From positions 744,001-808,000 of the forward strand of contig JAHREC010000045.1 of the NCBI GenBank assembly GCA_020081605.1: a stretch of 64,000 nt of DNA. The letters are read 5' to 3'. This stretch comes from Albifimbria verrucaria (lineage: Eukaryota > Ascomycota > Sordariomycetes > Hypocreales > Stachybotryaceae). Positions 11,981 to 24,193 of the stretch are shown here, piece after piece. The notes beneath the pieces were generated by a model that searched no databases, was not told the DNA's origin, and was given only the letters and a program-made list of their open reading frames with translations. Positions within the stretch are counted from its first letter, which is position 1, and each line of letters begins with the position of its first letter. The translations under genes and the position numbers were made by a program.

Positions 11981-14514
11981 ATAAGGTGTCCGAGCTCGCC
12001 TCGGCTTACTCCACCCCGGGCCAGTGCAGGCATGGCTCAAAGGGGTTTGGATGACCTGGTGGTGCAGAGAAATCCGGCTCCCACGGCCGTGGGGACGGAT
12101 TTTGAACCCGTTATGGCCTGTTGAATGTTTATTTTGTTTCTACTTTCATGTCGGACGCACGAGACACACCGCATCCTCCTCATCTCTACGTATTTCCTTG
12201 AGTTTTTGTTGCTTGAACTTTTGGCACGGCACGACCCTGTAAGGCCTTGGGGGCATCGTGTGCTTTGCATGGCGTCTCTCGGGTTTCTCGATTTTACCAC
12301 TCACCTCCCTTCACTGAAAAGAATTACCATCGTTTGGAGCATTAGAAGCGAACGGCAACGGAAAATCGAAGGTTATGGGGACTGTCCAATCGTTTCTGCT
12401 TTGGATACGAGGTGGCGGGTGGAGGCGAACGATGGTCATTGGGTGGGGTGTGGTGGAAAGCAGGCTGTTGGAAGACGATCTGAGGAGGAACGGCCGGTTC
12501 CTCCTCGATCTGCTTTGCTTTCCGTCATGCTACTACCCATTGTCTCGTCAACCTACCCGTGGCCTCTAAGGGCCTGGCGACCTGTCCGGGCAGAATCTTT
12601 TGGCTGCTGATGGGGTTTCTCGACGGTACCATGGCTTATGACACCTTTTCACGGAGAATGATTTCGAATCACTGGAAGCTACCATTCCACACAAACCTAC
12701 ATGGGATTGAAACGAACGACACGTATTGGTCACGTGGGTCTTCTTGACGACGAACAGTAAATGAAGGATTGAAGGCACCTGCGATGGATATACCCTCGCG
12801 AGGCTTCGTGTGACTTGCTGTTGTGTAGAGTTTGGAGGCAAGGCCTGACAAGTGTAGCGGCCTGGGTCGATGATATAACCCCTCGGTGTGGCTTCAGGAG
12901 TGGACAAAGCCAGCCGAGGGCGGGAGCGAGGCTGGTGGTCACTGTCGGCATGACATGGCGAAGAATGGTGGTGGGATCAAGGACGAGATGGTGGGGCACT
13001 GAAGCTGTGGAATGGTTCAGCGGTCGGGGCCGTCAGGCATTGATGGGCCATGCGGACGCGTTGGGCATTCCACTCACATTCACTCACTCACGGGGACGAG
13101 GGACAAGGCTTTTTGTTCCGACCGAGCTGGTGCGGACTGTCACTTTGGACGTCCTGCTTGGAAGAAGAGGAGGTTGGCATGTTTATTCTAGGGTAGAGGA
13201 GAATGGGTGATGCATAGGCAAAAGTTGCAAATGACGAGTTGAGTGGTGCAAAGCTTCCAAAGCCGGACTGTTGTGATTGTGAGATGAGATGAGACGCGAT
13301 GCTCAGGCTGGTCCTGACGCCGGGGTAGGGCTTCGTGGTGAATGGCGTTAAGCAAACTGGCTTTGGGATTGGGGCATGTGCCGTTACGGGACGTCCTGGG
13401 GTCACTGTCAGCAGCATCCTGACTGGTTTGAAAGCCTGTTATGATGTGAATTGGGGAGGTGAGGTCGGCATGGCGGTGCTGGATGCTGGGCCGAAGGACG
13501 GGTCCACCAGCTACATCGACTGCTTGATTGAGTAGTAATACCGTATAAACTGACGGAATCTGAGCAACGGAATTGGGCCCCTATTTACTCCACTCACGAG
13601 GAGTAAAGCTTTATAGATGATGACCTGAACAAGCAGGATAACATTGATCCAGCCACTCAATAATATTAAATGATCATATAGTCCATGTTTTTACTGCAGA
13701 AGCACTGCTTTACCCATCAATATCGGCAAGGCCATGAAACCCCTCGTCCCGATTTGTTTGGAGTTGATACGGCAATCCGCTCCATGTATAGCAAGTAGTC
13801 TAGCCTAGGTGATAGCTTTCCTCGATGCAAGGCTCACTCACCGACATGCGGTGCCTGGAGCCGATTCGGGCATACCGTGTGAGACAGAAGCAGCAAACTT
13901 GCCCCGCTTGAGCACACGCATGAGCTTCCACTGTAGTCGCGTGATAGCTATTGGCTGAAGCTCTTCCAGCGTGGTTGGCTGCTGCCATGCTGAGTTGCCT
14001 AGAGTAGGTGAAAACCTTCAGCCTCATCGTAGGGTCGGGTCTCGAATGGCTTGCGAGGGTGTGTGTGGTAGGTGCATGCAGACACCCACTGAAATCGTGC
14101 ATGCGAGTTCAGGTAGGTCAGCATATAGTCCGGGGCCCTCTTTCCTGGTTCCTGATTTTTGAACCCCGGGCTTTTCATTTGCTGTGTGCACCAGATATAT
14201 CAAAGCTGCCGTTCCTAGCATTGCATTGCATTGTCTAGTCTTCCCTTGCCTTGCCTTGCCTTGCCTTGCCTTGCCTTGCCTTGTTCCCGCTCTGGTGGTG
14301 TCGTCCTCTAAACTGCCTGTTTGGGCACGTTATGCAGACAAGGCAACCAACCAAACGCCAAACACTGACCACAACCGCAACCACGACCGTAACTGTGCGA
14401 CACCTTCTCCCTTCGCCGCTCGCGTTGAACGAGCAAGAGCGCCCTTGATCTTGATCTCAAACTCAAACTCAAACTCATGCCCTACAACCGACAGTGTCTC
14501 GATTCTTCCCCACC
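11981..14514. other. intergenic between gis2 and the calpain gene
   Basis: No supported coding sequence. The first 300-700 bases are probably gis2 3' UTR and trailing sequence. A (CCTTG)8 repeat and a CTCAAA repeat lie in the last 300 bases, just upstream of the calpain start. Confidence 0.5.
14244..14283 (+). repeat. (CCTTG)8 pentanucleotide repeat
   Basis: Eight perfect CCTTG units in tandem, about 230 bases upstream of the calpain start codon. Multiple-of-five length changes here would not touch the coding region but lie in the likely promoter or leader. Confidence 0.95.
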
Positions 14515-17468
14515 ATGTCTGTCGACGACGACAATCGGTCTGAGTTGATGTACCTCAGCCGAGGGTCCGTCCCTTCTGTTGAGAATCTCCTCGCCATGGC
14601 GCCGCAGACACGAGCTGCCAAGCAACAGACCCCCAGGAGGTCATTGACGAGTTCTGGTCCAAGTTTACCACTAAGACCCCTGGCAGAGGTGAGCAGACCC
14701 CGAGTCCCACGTGCCGGGCAGCATGTGTCGTGATGGATTCAACAGCTCACCTTAGATGCCATTCATCACCATGCAGCTACCACCATCGTTCCTCAGAACC
14801 AACTCGCCGTCAGGGTTGCCCGTAAAAATGCAAAGGCCAAATCCACCTCCACCACCACCCAGGCCTCCTACGACGACGCCGCGGCTATGTGCCGCGCCAA
14901 AGTCGACAAGATCGTCAAGGAATGTCGTCGCATCAACAAAAGTATCGCGACCCGCACTTTGACCTCGAGGCGGACCTCAAGCTTGAGCGCCGCGACTGTT
15001 TGGAGTCCCTGGCAAGCATCAAGGACGCCAAGGCTCCCGGCTTCGATTTCAAGCCCCAAAGTGCCAAGCGAGTCGTCGATATCTTCGACAACCCCCAGTT
15101 TTATATTGATGGCCCCAGCTCTAACGATGTGAGGCAAGGCCGCGATGGCGACTGCTGGTTGATGGCTGCGTTATGCACGCTGAGCAACAAGCCGAGTCTA
15201 GTCGAGAGGCTTTGCGTCGCCCACGACCAGGCCGTTGGTGTCTATGGCTTCGTCTTCTACCGGGATGGCGAGTGGATTTCCGAAATTGTAGATGACTTTG
15301 TGAGTCCAAATGCGCCTCATCTCCTCAATGCACAAGACTGCTTGCATACTGATGGCGAAACAGCTGTACCTAACCAAGGCCGACTATGACGAAGGCTATC
15401 TCGATCGTCTCCTTTTCGATGAACTCGAGAGAATCAACCCCGAGGAAGCGTATCGCAAAATTTACCAGTCCAACAGTAGCGCGCTGTACTTTGCTCAGTG
15501 TCAAAACCCACAGGAGACATGGCTACCGCTTCTTGAGAAATGTTTCGCAAAGGCCCACGGAGACTATGCCGCCATTGAAGGTGGTTTTGGTGGCGAGGGC
15601 ATCGAAGATCTCACTGGCGGCGTCACCTCCGAGCTTTTCACTGCTGATATTCTCGACAAGGTTGGTCGTCTCGTCTGACGTGACTCCAACGAGGCTAATC
15701 TATTCGAGCAGGAGTATTTCTGGAAAGAAGAACTGCTCAAAGTAAATGAAGAATTTCTTTTCGGCTGTAGTACCGGTGTTTGGGGAGCCTTGTGGGGAGA
15801 AAGAAAGGGAATTGTTGAGCTACATGCCTATTCCATCCAGAAGGCCGTCGAGATAGATGGCAAGCGTCTGCTCCGTCTAAAAATCCTTGGGGAAAGGGGA
15901 ATGGAAAGGTGCATGGAGTAAGTGATATCCTCTTCCAGCATCTAATGACATCGATATCATGCTCACATAAATCTAGGCGATGGCTCGAAGGAATGGACTC
16001 CCGAGTGGCTTGAAAAGCTAGGTCATCGATTCGGTGACGATGGAGACTTCTGGATTTCATACGAGGACCTCCTTCGAAAGTACCAGGCCTTTGAGAGGAC
16101 GCGACTTTTCAGCCAGGAATGGCGTGTGACACAACTCTGGACCACACTAACCATTCCTTGGGCACTTAACTATCACGATACATACTTCTCCTTCACTCTA
16201 TCCAAGTCTGGGTCCGTGGTTATCGTACTTGCTCAGCTTGATGATCGATACTTCCGCGGACTGGAAGGACAGTATCGCTTCGAGCTTGCTTTTCGGCTGC
16301 ATAAGTCAGGACATGAAGACTATCTGGTCCGCAGCCAAGCGCCTTACCGCATGAGGCGCTCAGTAAACGTTGAGTTGGAGCTTGAGGCAGGCGAGTACGA
16401 TGTAATGGTAAAGGTCGACGCCAATCGATATGAAGGCCTTCTTCCAGTTGAGGAGGTTATCCGTAACAATGTAAAGCGGAAACGTGAGAAACTTACACGG
16501 ATTGGCCTCGCATACGATCTTGCACACGGTAAAGGCAAGGTCGTTGAAACGGAAGAGGAGAAGCAGGCTCGAGAGGCTTACGACAAGAAAGTCAAGGATA
16601 AAGAGCGACGAGAAGTGAAGAAGAAGATCCTAGAGAGCCGAGAAGAGGCGCATTACCTTAAGACCAAAAAGCTACTCAGAGATCGGAAGAAGCGCGCTAA
16701 GAGAAAGGAGAAGCACAAGGCAAAAAGGAGGCCAAAGAGGCAAAGCGCGCGGCGAAGATGAATGGGCATATCAATGGCCATTCAAAGACAGATCAAGCCA
16801 ACAGCATCACTAACGAGCAGGAAAAGGCTTCCGGAGATATACCTAAACCAGTTACAACACAGCCGGACGCAGAAGATGAAAAATCCACCCCCATTATTCC
16901 TGTCATCCATCCTGAAGGGTCCTCGGGTGAGCAGAAAGAGAAGCAATCTGAACAAGAAACTGAACCTAGTCTTGAAAATAAGGCGAAGGCAAAGTTAGAA
17001 GCACAACACAGCACCGTGTGCGAATCACCCAGCGAAGACGACGAAAGTGATTATGACTCGAGCCTTGACTCGTTATCTGAGCTGTCTGACCGAGAGCTGG
17101 ATATCCAGATTGAATCCTATCGGAGTCAAACGCGGCAACCAGTCATCCCCATTATCGCTCCAACTGTCGTAGAAGAGCGTGCCCCAATTGATGATTTTGA
17201 GAAAGATCCATGGAACGCAGTCGCTGTGGTTGGCCTTCGTGTTTACTACAAGACGACCGAGGGAAATACGGAAGAGGGCATTGTGAAGCTAAAGGTTGTG
17301 CGACCAAGCCCTTATTCTGATGATGAAGAAGACGATTCGGAAGAGGCAGAAATGAAGGAAAAGCACAAGGGACTGGACGTCGACGACAGTGCAAAGGATG
17401 CGACCCTTGAAGGTGGAGTGAAGGACCGGAGGAAGAGCATTATGGGTGACCAACTGAAACGTTCATAA
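14515..17468 (+). CDS. calpain-like cysteine protease (family C2)
   Basis: A calpain-type papain-fold protease with a long C-terminal extension. Exons are 14515-14688, 14777-15299, 15364-15660, 15712-15917 and 15977-17468; after frame repair 898 aa. The catalytic triad is readable: Cys185 in GRDGDCWLMAAL, His370 in GIVELHAYS and Asn390 in RLKNPWGKGEW. A beta-sandwich-like domain with LWTTLTIPW follows, then a highly charged Lys/Glu-rich coiled-coil segment (about 610-670) and an acidic tail. No EF hands or transglutaminase domain are seen, so it is a non-classical fungal calpain, not obviously PalB. Five single bases are missing, at 14630-14634 (C5), 14938-14941 (A4), 15879-15883 (A5), 15896-15899 (G4) and 16722-16726 (A5). 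With these added every exon phase closes. Confidence 0.92.
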
Positions 17469-18252
17469 GGGAGCAATAAGGATCAGGAAAGACACTACGG
17501 TCATGGAATGAGTTTGGAGCAAGAGACATGAGTTGAAAGCCTACGGAAACCTATGTGAATTATGAAACAACCCACCCGAACAAAGAAGCAGCCATCCCTT
17601 ATTAATATCACTCCGGCATAGCTCTAAATTGGAGATTGACCTTGAATGCTTGTTTATTCAACTGAGACCTACAGAATGCCATGGATAGAAAACAATTGTT
17701 AATTTCCGGCTGCGTAGATCCTGCATTCTGTATTGCTATGTGGTTAGGATGTTGTACTAGCCGCCCTGTCCCCCATATATACAGAGTGGGGTGCAAGAGT
17801 GGTTCAAATCTACCACCTATCTAAAGGGACGCCGAATTTGGATACATAGCCGGAAAGAGGATTCTGTAAAGCACGTCCCAAGCATGTTAGAGCGATATGA
17901 CAAGTAGTGACACAGGTAGTGACCATAAGCCGAGGGGCTGCTGGGGTTTCATTAACTCTACCTGTCGCTCATATCTATCTCCCTGCATAGAAAGCACATA
18001 GATTGATAGCTCCACGATCAACAACTTGAGGAGAGATTGGATAAAGATTGGCGGACCTGATGAGGCCAAAGAGTTCAATTAGAATCATCGCTACGCTATG
18101 CATTACCCAATTAGAGATTGCATCATCTCTTCACGTCCCAAAATATTCACTAGATGTGAAGTATCGTGAACCAAAGATATTCGTGGTATGTTGCTGCCCC
18201 CTTCTTTTATTCACACATGGTGGCCGCGCTCTTGCAGTGTTTGAAACGACAG
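17469..18252. other. convergent intergenic region
   Basis: Space between the 3' ends of the calpain gene (+) and the membrane-protein gene (-). A sequence at 17.73-17.83 kb faintly resembles tRNA A and B boxes but does not fold as a tRNA. Nothing else seen. Confidence 0.5.
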
Positions 18253-21200
18253 CTACACCTTATTCATGACAATTGACGGCCTGGGTGTGATCTCCTTTTT
18301 GGTACCCATATCTACCCCCGAGCTGATACCTTCCTTGGCATATTTTCCCTCCAAGGTCGGTCGTTGGCCTCCTCGAAGAAATAATGATTTACGCTCGGCG
18401 CGTGAGCAACCCGCCAAGGCACGACGAGATCTCGGGTCTCTGGCCCGCCACCACAACTGCCCTGGATTTGAGCGCTGGGTGGGCTGTTAATGGCAAGCGC
18501 AAAGAGATTTTGCGGTTCAGTAAAGTCCGTCACCGGCCCCGAGCTCATCGCTAGGTACATCAAGCAGAAGAGGTTGATAGCGAAGACGAGCAGCAACACG
18601 ATATAAAACACCTTCTGCCAGTTGTTAATATGGCCACTCGTGTATTGTTGCGTAACAAGAGTTGCCTGAAACTTCTCGACCTGGCCGGGTCCAGGGAGAA
18701 TGTTATTGGGTACATCGTAGGGCCAGTGGCCATCGAAGGAGGTATCGATGGCACCGATCACAATGCTTGAACTTGCAAAAACCGCAAGGGCCTCAGCTAA
18801 CGAGGGAAGATTAGTAGGAAGCTCTGGCTTCTTAAGACCCAATTGTGTCAAAATGCGAGCATTGGAGGCGTTGTTATTATAAACACCACCATTGAGATCC
18901 ATTGATAAGCGCCAACCGTCCGCAACCCACTAGCAGAAAGTTAGTCATTACCGTTTTCTTGAATACATAAATGATAGTAGCGATGAGAAAATGGCTTCTG
19001 ATATACGTACCTTCCAATCCCTAGCTGGCGCAATGGCTTGCTCGCTCACTTTGGGTGGTGCCTGTTGGAGATCGCGTTGATCCCACTCCTTGTCACAGAC
19101 TGCACGCATCTTGGCACCAGTTGTACCGGAGATGTTGAATTGTGTCATACAATTTGGTGTCACCCACGAGCGCAATTCACACAGGGAATAATCCTCGGTG
19201 CCCGTGTTCTTTCCCAACATGTAAAGTGAGTCAGATTCATAGACGGAGGAATTTGTGAGGAGGTTATAGTCGCTGGGATACTGTAAACGATGAATTAGCA
19301 AGTCTCTATAACCAGTTTTCGAGATTGATGCACAGCATACAAGTTGGAAGATAGGAGGTCGTCTCTCGTATTTCTTTCCCCATTTGAAGATGTCGTCCAC
19401 AGCGGTGCTGTTGAGGTATTCAGGCTCTCCTTTTCCATTCTTGGGAGGCGGAACATCTTCATCCCAGTTCTTTACACCGATCATCTGATCACCGACGTGT
19501 GTATGCTCATTTCTGCTATGGGGCCATTCTGTATATACCAGCGGAGCGAGTTCTTCGGCCTTCATGTTGACACACATAACATTAATAGTGGGAGAAACCA
19601 CTGCTGCGTTGATGGTGTATTCGCCGACACCACCCAGATCGTCCGGCTGTAGGATATCGTTGAGAGGAGATGTGGCAGCTTCATATACACCGGGGTGCGG
19701 GAAACTAAGCGATACGTTGTTGATCATGCGGCCAGTTTGTTTGTAGAGCTCGGCTACATCGCTGTAGTCTGTATCGATCCAAGAGGAGATCATAGTGGTG
19801 TTGTCATAAAGGAGCATGGTTCCAGTGGGACGCTTATTCATGTCGTCAGAAACATCAGTTCCATTCTCTTGCAAGGTAGACCATATCGTCATGAAGGACA
19901 TGAGGTTCCGGTAGGATTGGCCAGAGAATTGCACGCTCATACATGACTCGGCTGAAACTTCTTCGTCGATTTTGCCCAAGATGGAGGTGCAAGACTCTTT
20001 GACATAGCCGACGTTGGCGTATGAAGACCGTACATGGCCTGACAAGGCCTTGACCTCCCAGTTGCCGTACTTGAGCTTGGGAGAGACCATGGCATCGGAA
20101 GCTGTAGTGTAAAGCAACGCGGCAATGGTGGCGGCCAAAGAAACGCCACCAAGAACGGTTGTTCCAGCGTAAGGAAGCGACTCAAAATGGGTAATTAGGG
20201 AGCCGGGTTGAATAACCCAATTGCGCATCGTCATCTCAGCCAGTGTAACGCCACGAGAGTTTCGAGCGAACGATTTGCGGCTAAGAACCTGGCCCAGACA
20301 GGACACGAAGACGGTGACAAAGGAGATTTCGATAGTCTTGGCGGCAAGGGCAGAAACAAGAGTTGCCGAGGCGGGCTGAAGGCCTTTGCGGGAAGAGATT
20401 TGGTGTCCCCATCGAGGTTGGAGGATGGACACTACCAGCCAGATTGCACTCATGACGGTAGAGTAAACAGAAAGAAAGTAGATTGTGAGGGTCAGCCAGC
20501 TGGTTCTGCTAACCTTAACGTCCCGCTTGGATGCGCAGTAGCTTGGTGGTTCAGCTAAACGTAGAATGCGGGTATTAGCGTCACTATTGACGATATGGCC
20601 ATATACAAGCAGACTGTCATGACGCAAAAAGATGGCTTACCGTATTTGTTTGAGAAGCCTTCATCATCGAGGTCTTGGCTGGGCTCGTCCGACTCCGGCA
20701 TGGTCTTTCCAGTAACCGTGCCAGGCGGGGTTGGTTGGCATTGTCGGTATCTACAGTGGTATAATTGAATGTGCTGGGATAGTCGGGCGTGGTGTCGACT
20801 TCACGCTCTTGGATGGTGCCAGGACGATCCCAGGTAGGTGTTTTCATGATGATACGGGGTGAGGTGATACGGTCTGGCTGGGAGGATGGACTTATGGGGC
20901 TGACGTCCTTGGAGCCAACGGGGACGCGAGCGATGGAGGAGCGCCTGAGGGTTCCCATTGACAAACGGATAGGGTCAACAGTGACGTTTGAGGACGGCTG
21001 TGATGATTGGAAGGGGAGAAACGGGGAAGGGGCGTTCTCCTCGGCGTTGTCGTCATTGAGATGGGTCATCTCTTGCATGTCGTCTGAGTCTTTGCGCCTG
21101 TAGCTGGTACGACGAAACATGTTGATGGAGAAAAGCCCAGGAGAGCGAGGAGGGTGTGCCAAGGTCTGACGTCGCTTGGAGTTGGCCGAGGAGAAGGAAG

Positions 21201-21273
21201 ACACCGAACCAACATCATCAGAAGGCTGCAGATGGAGAGACTCTGGGGACCGCCGCTTACTGCCCAGCCCCAT
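18253..21273 (-). CDS. fungal polytopic membrane protein with large ectodomain, unknown function
   Basis: Not a family I can name with confidence. Minus-strand exons are 21273-20641, 20554-19341, 19280-19011 and 18929-18253, about 931 aa. The first 220 residues are Ser/Pro-rich and cytosolic-like. Then come hydrophobic helices around ILYFLSVYS/MSAIWLVVSI, the TIEISFVTVFVSCLGQ segment and the GGVSLAATIAALLYT segment. A large, probably extracellular domain with several N-x-S/T sites and paired cysteines follows, then a final helix (VFYIVLLLVFAINLFCLMYL) and a short tail. The topology resembles fungal DUF3176-type proteins, which is only an analogy. Single bases are missing at 20727-20730 (G4 on plus) and at 18343-18349 (T4C3); restoring them closes the frame and gives an acidic end to exon 1 and a basic C-terminus. 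Confidence 0.82.
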
Positions 21274-24193
21274 GGCGAAAGAATTGCGAGCTGGTGCTCA
21301 AATGGCCAGGTCAGGGACAGAGACAAGCAATGAGCAAGGCGGATGAGTAGCCAGACCTGCTCTCAAGGCGTGATTGAAGCAGCAGGTCAAACTTGATTAG
21401 ACATTAATGTGTAGAGCAGCAAGACTGCTGGTCGAAGAGATGTGGTGGCAGAGGAAGCGAAATCTTGGCCAAATCGAAAACGGCAAACCACTGTTGGTGG
21501 TGGTGGCAGTGGTCCAGGAAGGATGGGGTCGCGTGTGTCCGGGACCCGGAGTGTCTTACCGCGTCACAGCCAACAACTCATGGAATGATGGTGTAAACGT
21601 CTCCCCGAGGCCCGCTGCTCTTGGAGTCTGTTTCCCAAGAGACTGTCTTCAGAGAGGGGTCGTGATACAAGAGAACAACGATTGGATCTCACTGTGTAAC
21701 GAAGCAACGACTGACGAAATAAGGGAAGAAGGAAGAATGAAATGAGTGTTGGTTCGTGCGTTGGTCGACGGGTAAGTGCCAAGGGTTGCTGCGTCAATGC
21801 CCTTGTAGGTGCTGAGTCCGATGCCGTTGCGAGTTGCAATCCAATGATGAAGAGGAGAATCCCAACCAAAAGAAAAGACTAGACGAGAAACAGATGGAAG
21901 AGGGGAAAAAACGAGGCAGAGGGAAGATAAGTAATTACTAAATGCATCATATCATTTACCTACAGCGAAAGGGAGGCAGGTAAGGTGGAGGCATGTGCGG
22001 GCAAGTGGTGCAAGGTAGTGCCTTCCTCCCACGACATGGAACAAAGCCTTTGGCCAAAAACGGCTCCATTTTGCATTCTTTCTTCCTTTTCCCATCATTT
22101 TCTTCAATACCTACTGTGCAGTACAGTACTGGACTGGACTGTAATGTGCTATTGTAAATACATACTGTACCGTATGGTGTATGGACAGTGCTGTATGCTC
22201 CTGTAATGCCGTTGTTTGCTTGGGCCTTGCCCTGGTCTACATAGTACTTCATTCAACTCGACCTCCCTCATCCTCCTCGTCCATATCCCTTGTCACGTCT
22301 GTCTCAACAGCCAATGACGTCGTCCGAGACATCGAACCCCTGAACCAAAGAAAGGCTCACAGCGACTGCCAAAAGAGGCCCATTCTTTGCGCACGCGATG
22401 CCCGTAACCAGACCAATCCCTTGCGGACGTGCCTAGAAGCGAACAGAGAGGCTTATGGCCCCCACAGCGAAAAATCGATCTTGGTAGGGGTAGCAGATGG
22501 AGTTCGTGGTCCACGGAGGAGAATCCCTGTCTAGAGTGCTTCGCCCACATCTCTTGTCAACTTATCCCCAAACAACCGCCATAGGGCAGGGCAGAGGACA
22601 CACGCGGCCACTTCTGGTCGGGACTTTGGAGATGCCACCTTCATTTAACCCCTTGGTGCTGCATCCTCCATCGCTTTCCATCACCACCCACCCCACCAAC
22701 CACCCATCTCAAGCCTCACTGATATGAATGCCAACCTGCTCCGGCAAGCGCCATGAAAATGCCCTTTCCAACATCCATCAGCCCTGTACTGACGATCCAC
22801 CCAACCTACCAACGTATACCATGCCGTTGCCGGCTTGCTCGGAGCATCCCACCCACCTACTTTGGTTGGAACAGGCCGCCCTCGCAGATTCTAACCTCGG
22901 GGTCGCCATATGTAGGACTTCAACCCTTGCCATGCTACCAGCTTCGACGCATACATCCACGCAGGTAAGGCCAGCTCACCTTGGAGTGTGGTGCAGTCTA
23001 GGTTCTCATTTCTCATTTCCAGAAAACCCTGTACGACCACCCATATCAAGGCTGTAAGATTTTTATTATTGTTTCTATTTTCTTCTCTTTTTAACAATTC
23101 CTTATGCTAGCAATGTCGTCGTTTGGACGCAGGGCACATCATTGCATAGACGCTTATATATTCGCGTGCGCTCTAAAATGCACATCAAGCTCCTGGCTCG
23201 TTAGCTAGCTAGCAAGCTATCTAATTAATTTCCGACCATTCTCCCCAGTCCTCATTCAGTCCTCTTACACCCTCCCTGGCCACGGCCGTGAACCGGACTG
23301 GCAACGTAAGCCCTCCTTTCCAAAACCCTTCCAGAGTAAATAAAGATGGAACCCGCTAATCGTAGGAGCGCGTTGCTGTGCGCGAGTAGACGAGACGAAT
23401 TGGCCTGCATTTCAGCTCACGTATCAAATGAAGCCCCGTGCACCCCATCCCATATCTGTATGTGACAAAACTTTCGGGATGGCCTTACCAGGCGGAATTT
23501 GACCCGCACCTACATCGTTGCCCTATTTCGAATAAATCGATACCAATCCAAGGTTGTCATGCTCGCAATAATTAGCCTCTGAGACGCCAAAGTTCATCAA
23601 GAAGGCTCGATAACACCCTTTCAGTCTTCCAAACATTGTTACGAACTTCTCCCTAGGACAAACAGATATCCTTCCCATAATTATCCGTCTCATAGCCATT
23701 GCTTTCTCTCCGGGCTTCCTAATATATCGCTCCTTCCTTGTAACCATGCGCATCGAGTCTGCGTCCTGGCGTGCTCCACAGATTTGACAAGCATAACTCA
23801 AGTCCTACGTCCTGCCGTTATCCATGTAATTCAGCTACACTCTATGCACCGACAGTTATATTTCATTCTCGTATTGGAAGACTCTAGGACGTACCATAAT
23901 TGTGACGACGCGTCATGTAACCAGATACCTCGTCTACTTATTCATCGATGCAGTAGTATATTCTCGAATCAAATGCATGCGTGTGAACAGACATATTATC
24001 AAAATGCAACAACTTCAATACAGCACAACGCGCAACCAACGCCATGCCTTGTATCTACAAACCGAGACTGCTAATCCTTTGGCCCATTATCCTTCATTGA
24101 CAAATCGCTTTACCTTCAATTGCGTTCCTTCATCATCCGTACCATCGGGTCTAACATGCATACGCAAGGCCTGAAGCGTCACGTCACATCCGC
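21274..24193. other. intergenic, no supported gene
   Basis: About 2.9 kb between the upstream side of the membrane-protein gene and the 3' end of mcm2. Short open frames occur on both strands but none shows conserved motifs, signal peptides or joinable exons. Confidence 0.5.

Noticed and set aside
14515..17468. Calpain gene as a pseudogene with five frameshifts
   Set aside because: All five lie in runs of A, C or G, the catalytic triad and splice sites are intact, and single-base repairs close all exons to whole codons.
17730..17830. tRNA-like A and B box pair
   Set aside because: GGTTCAAATC resembles a B box, but the T-stem has a mismatch, no acceptor stem pairs, and no anticodon arm fits.
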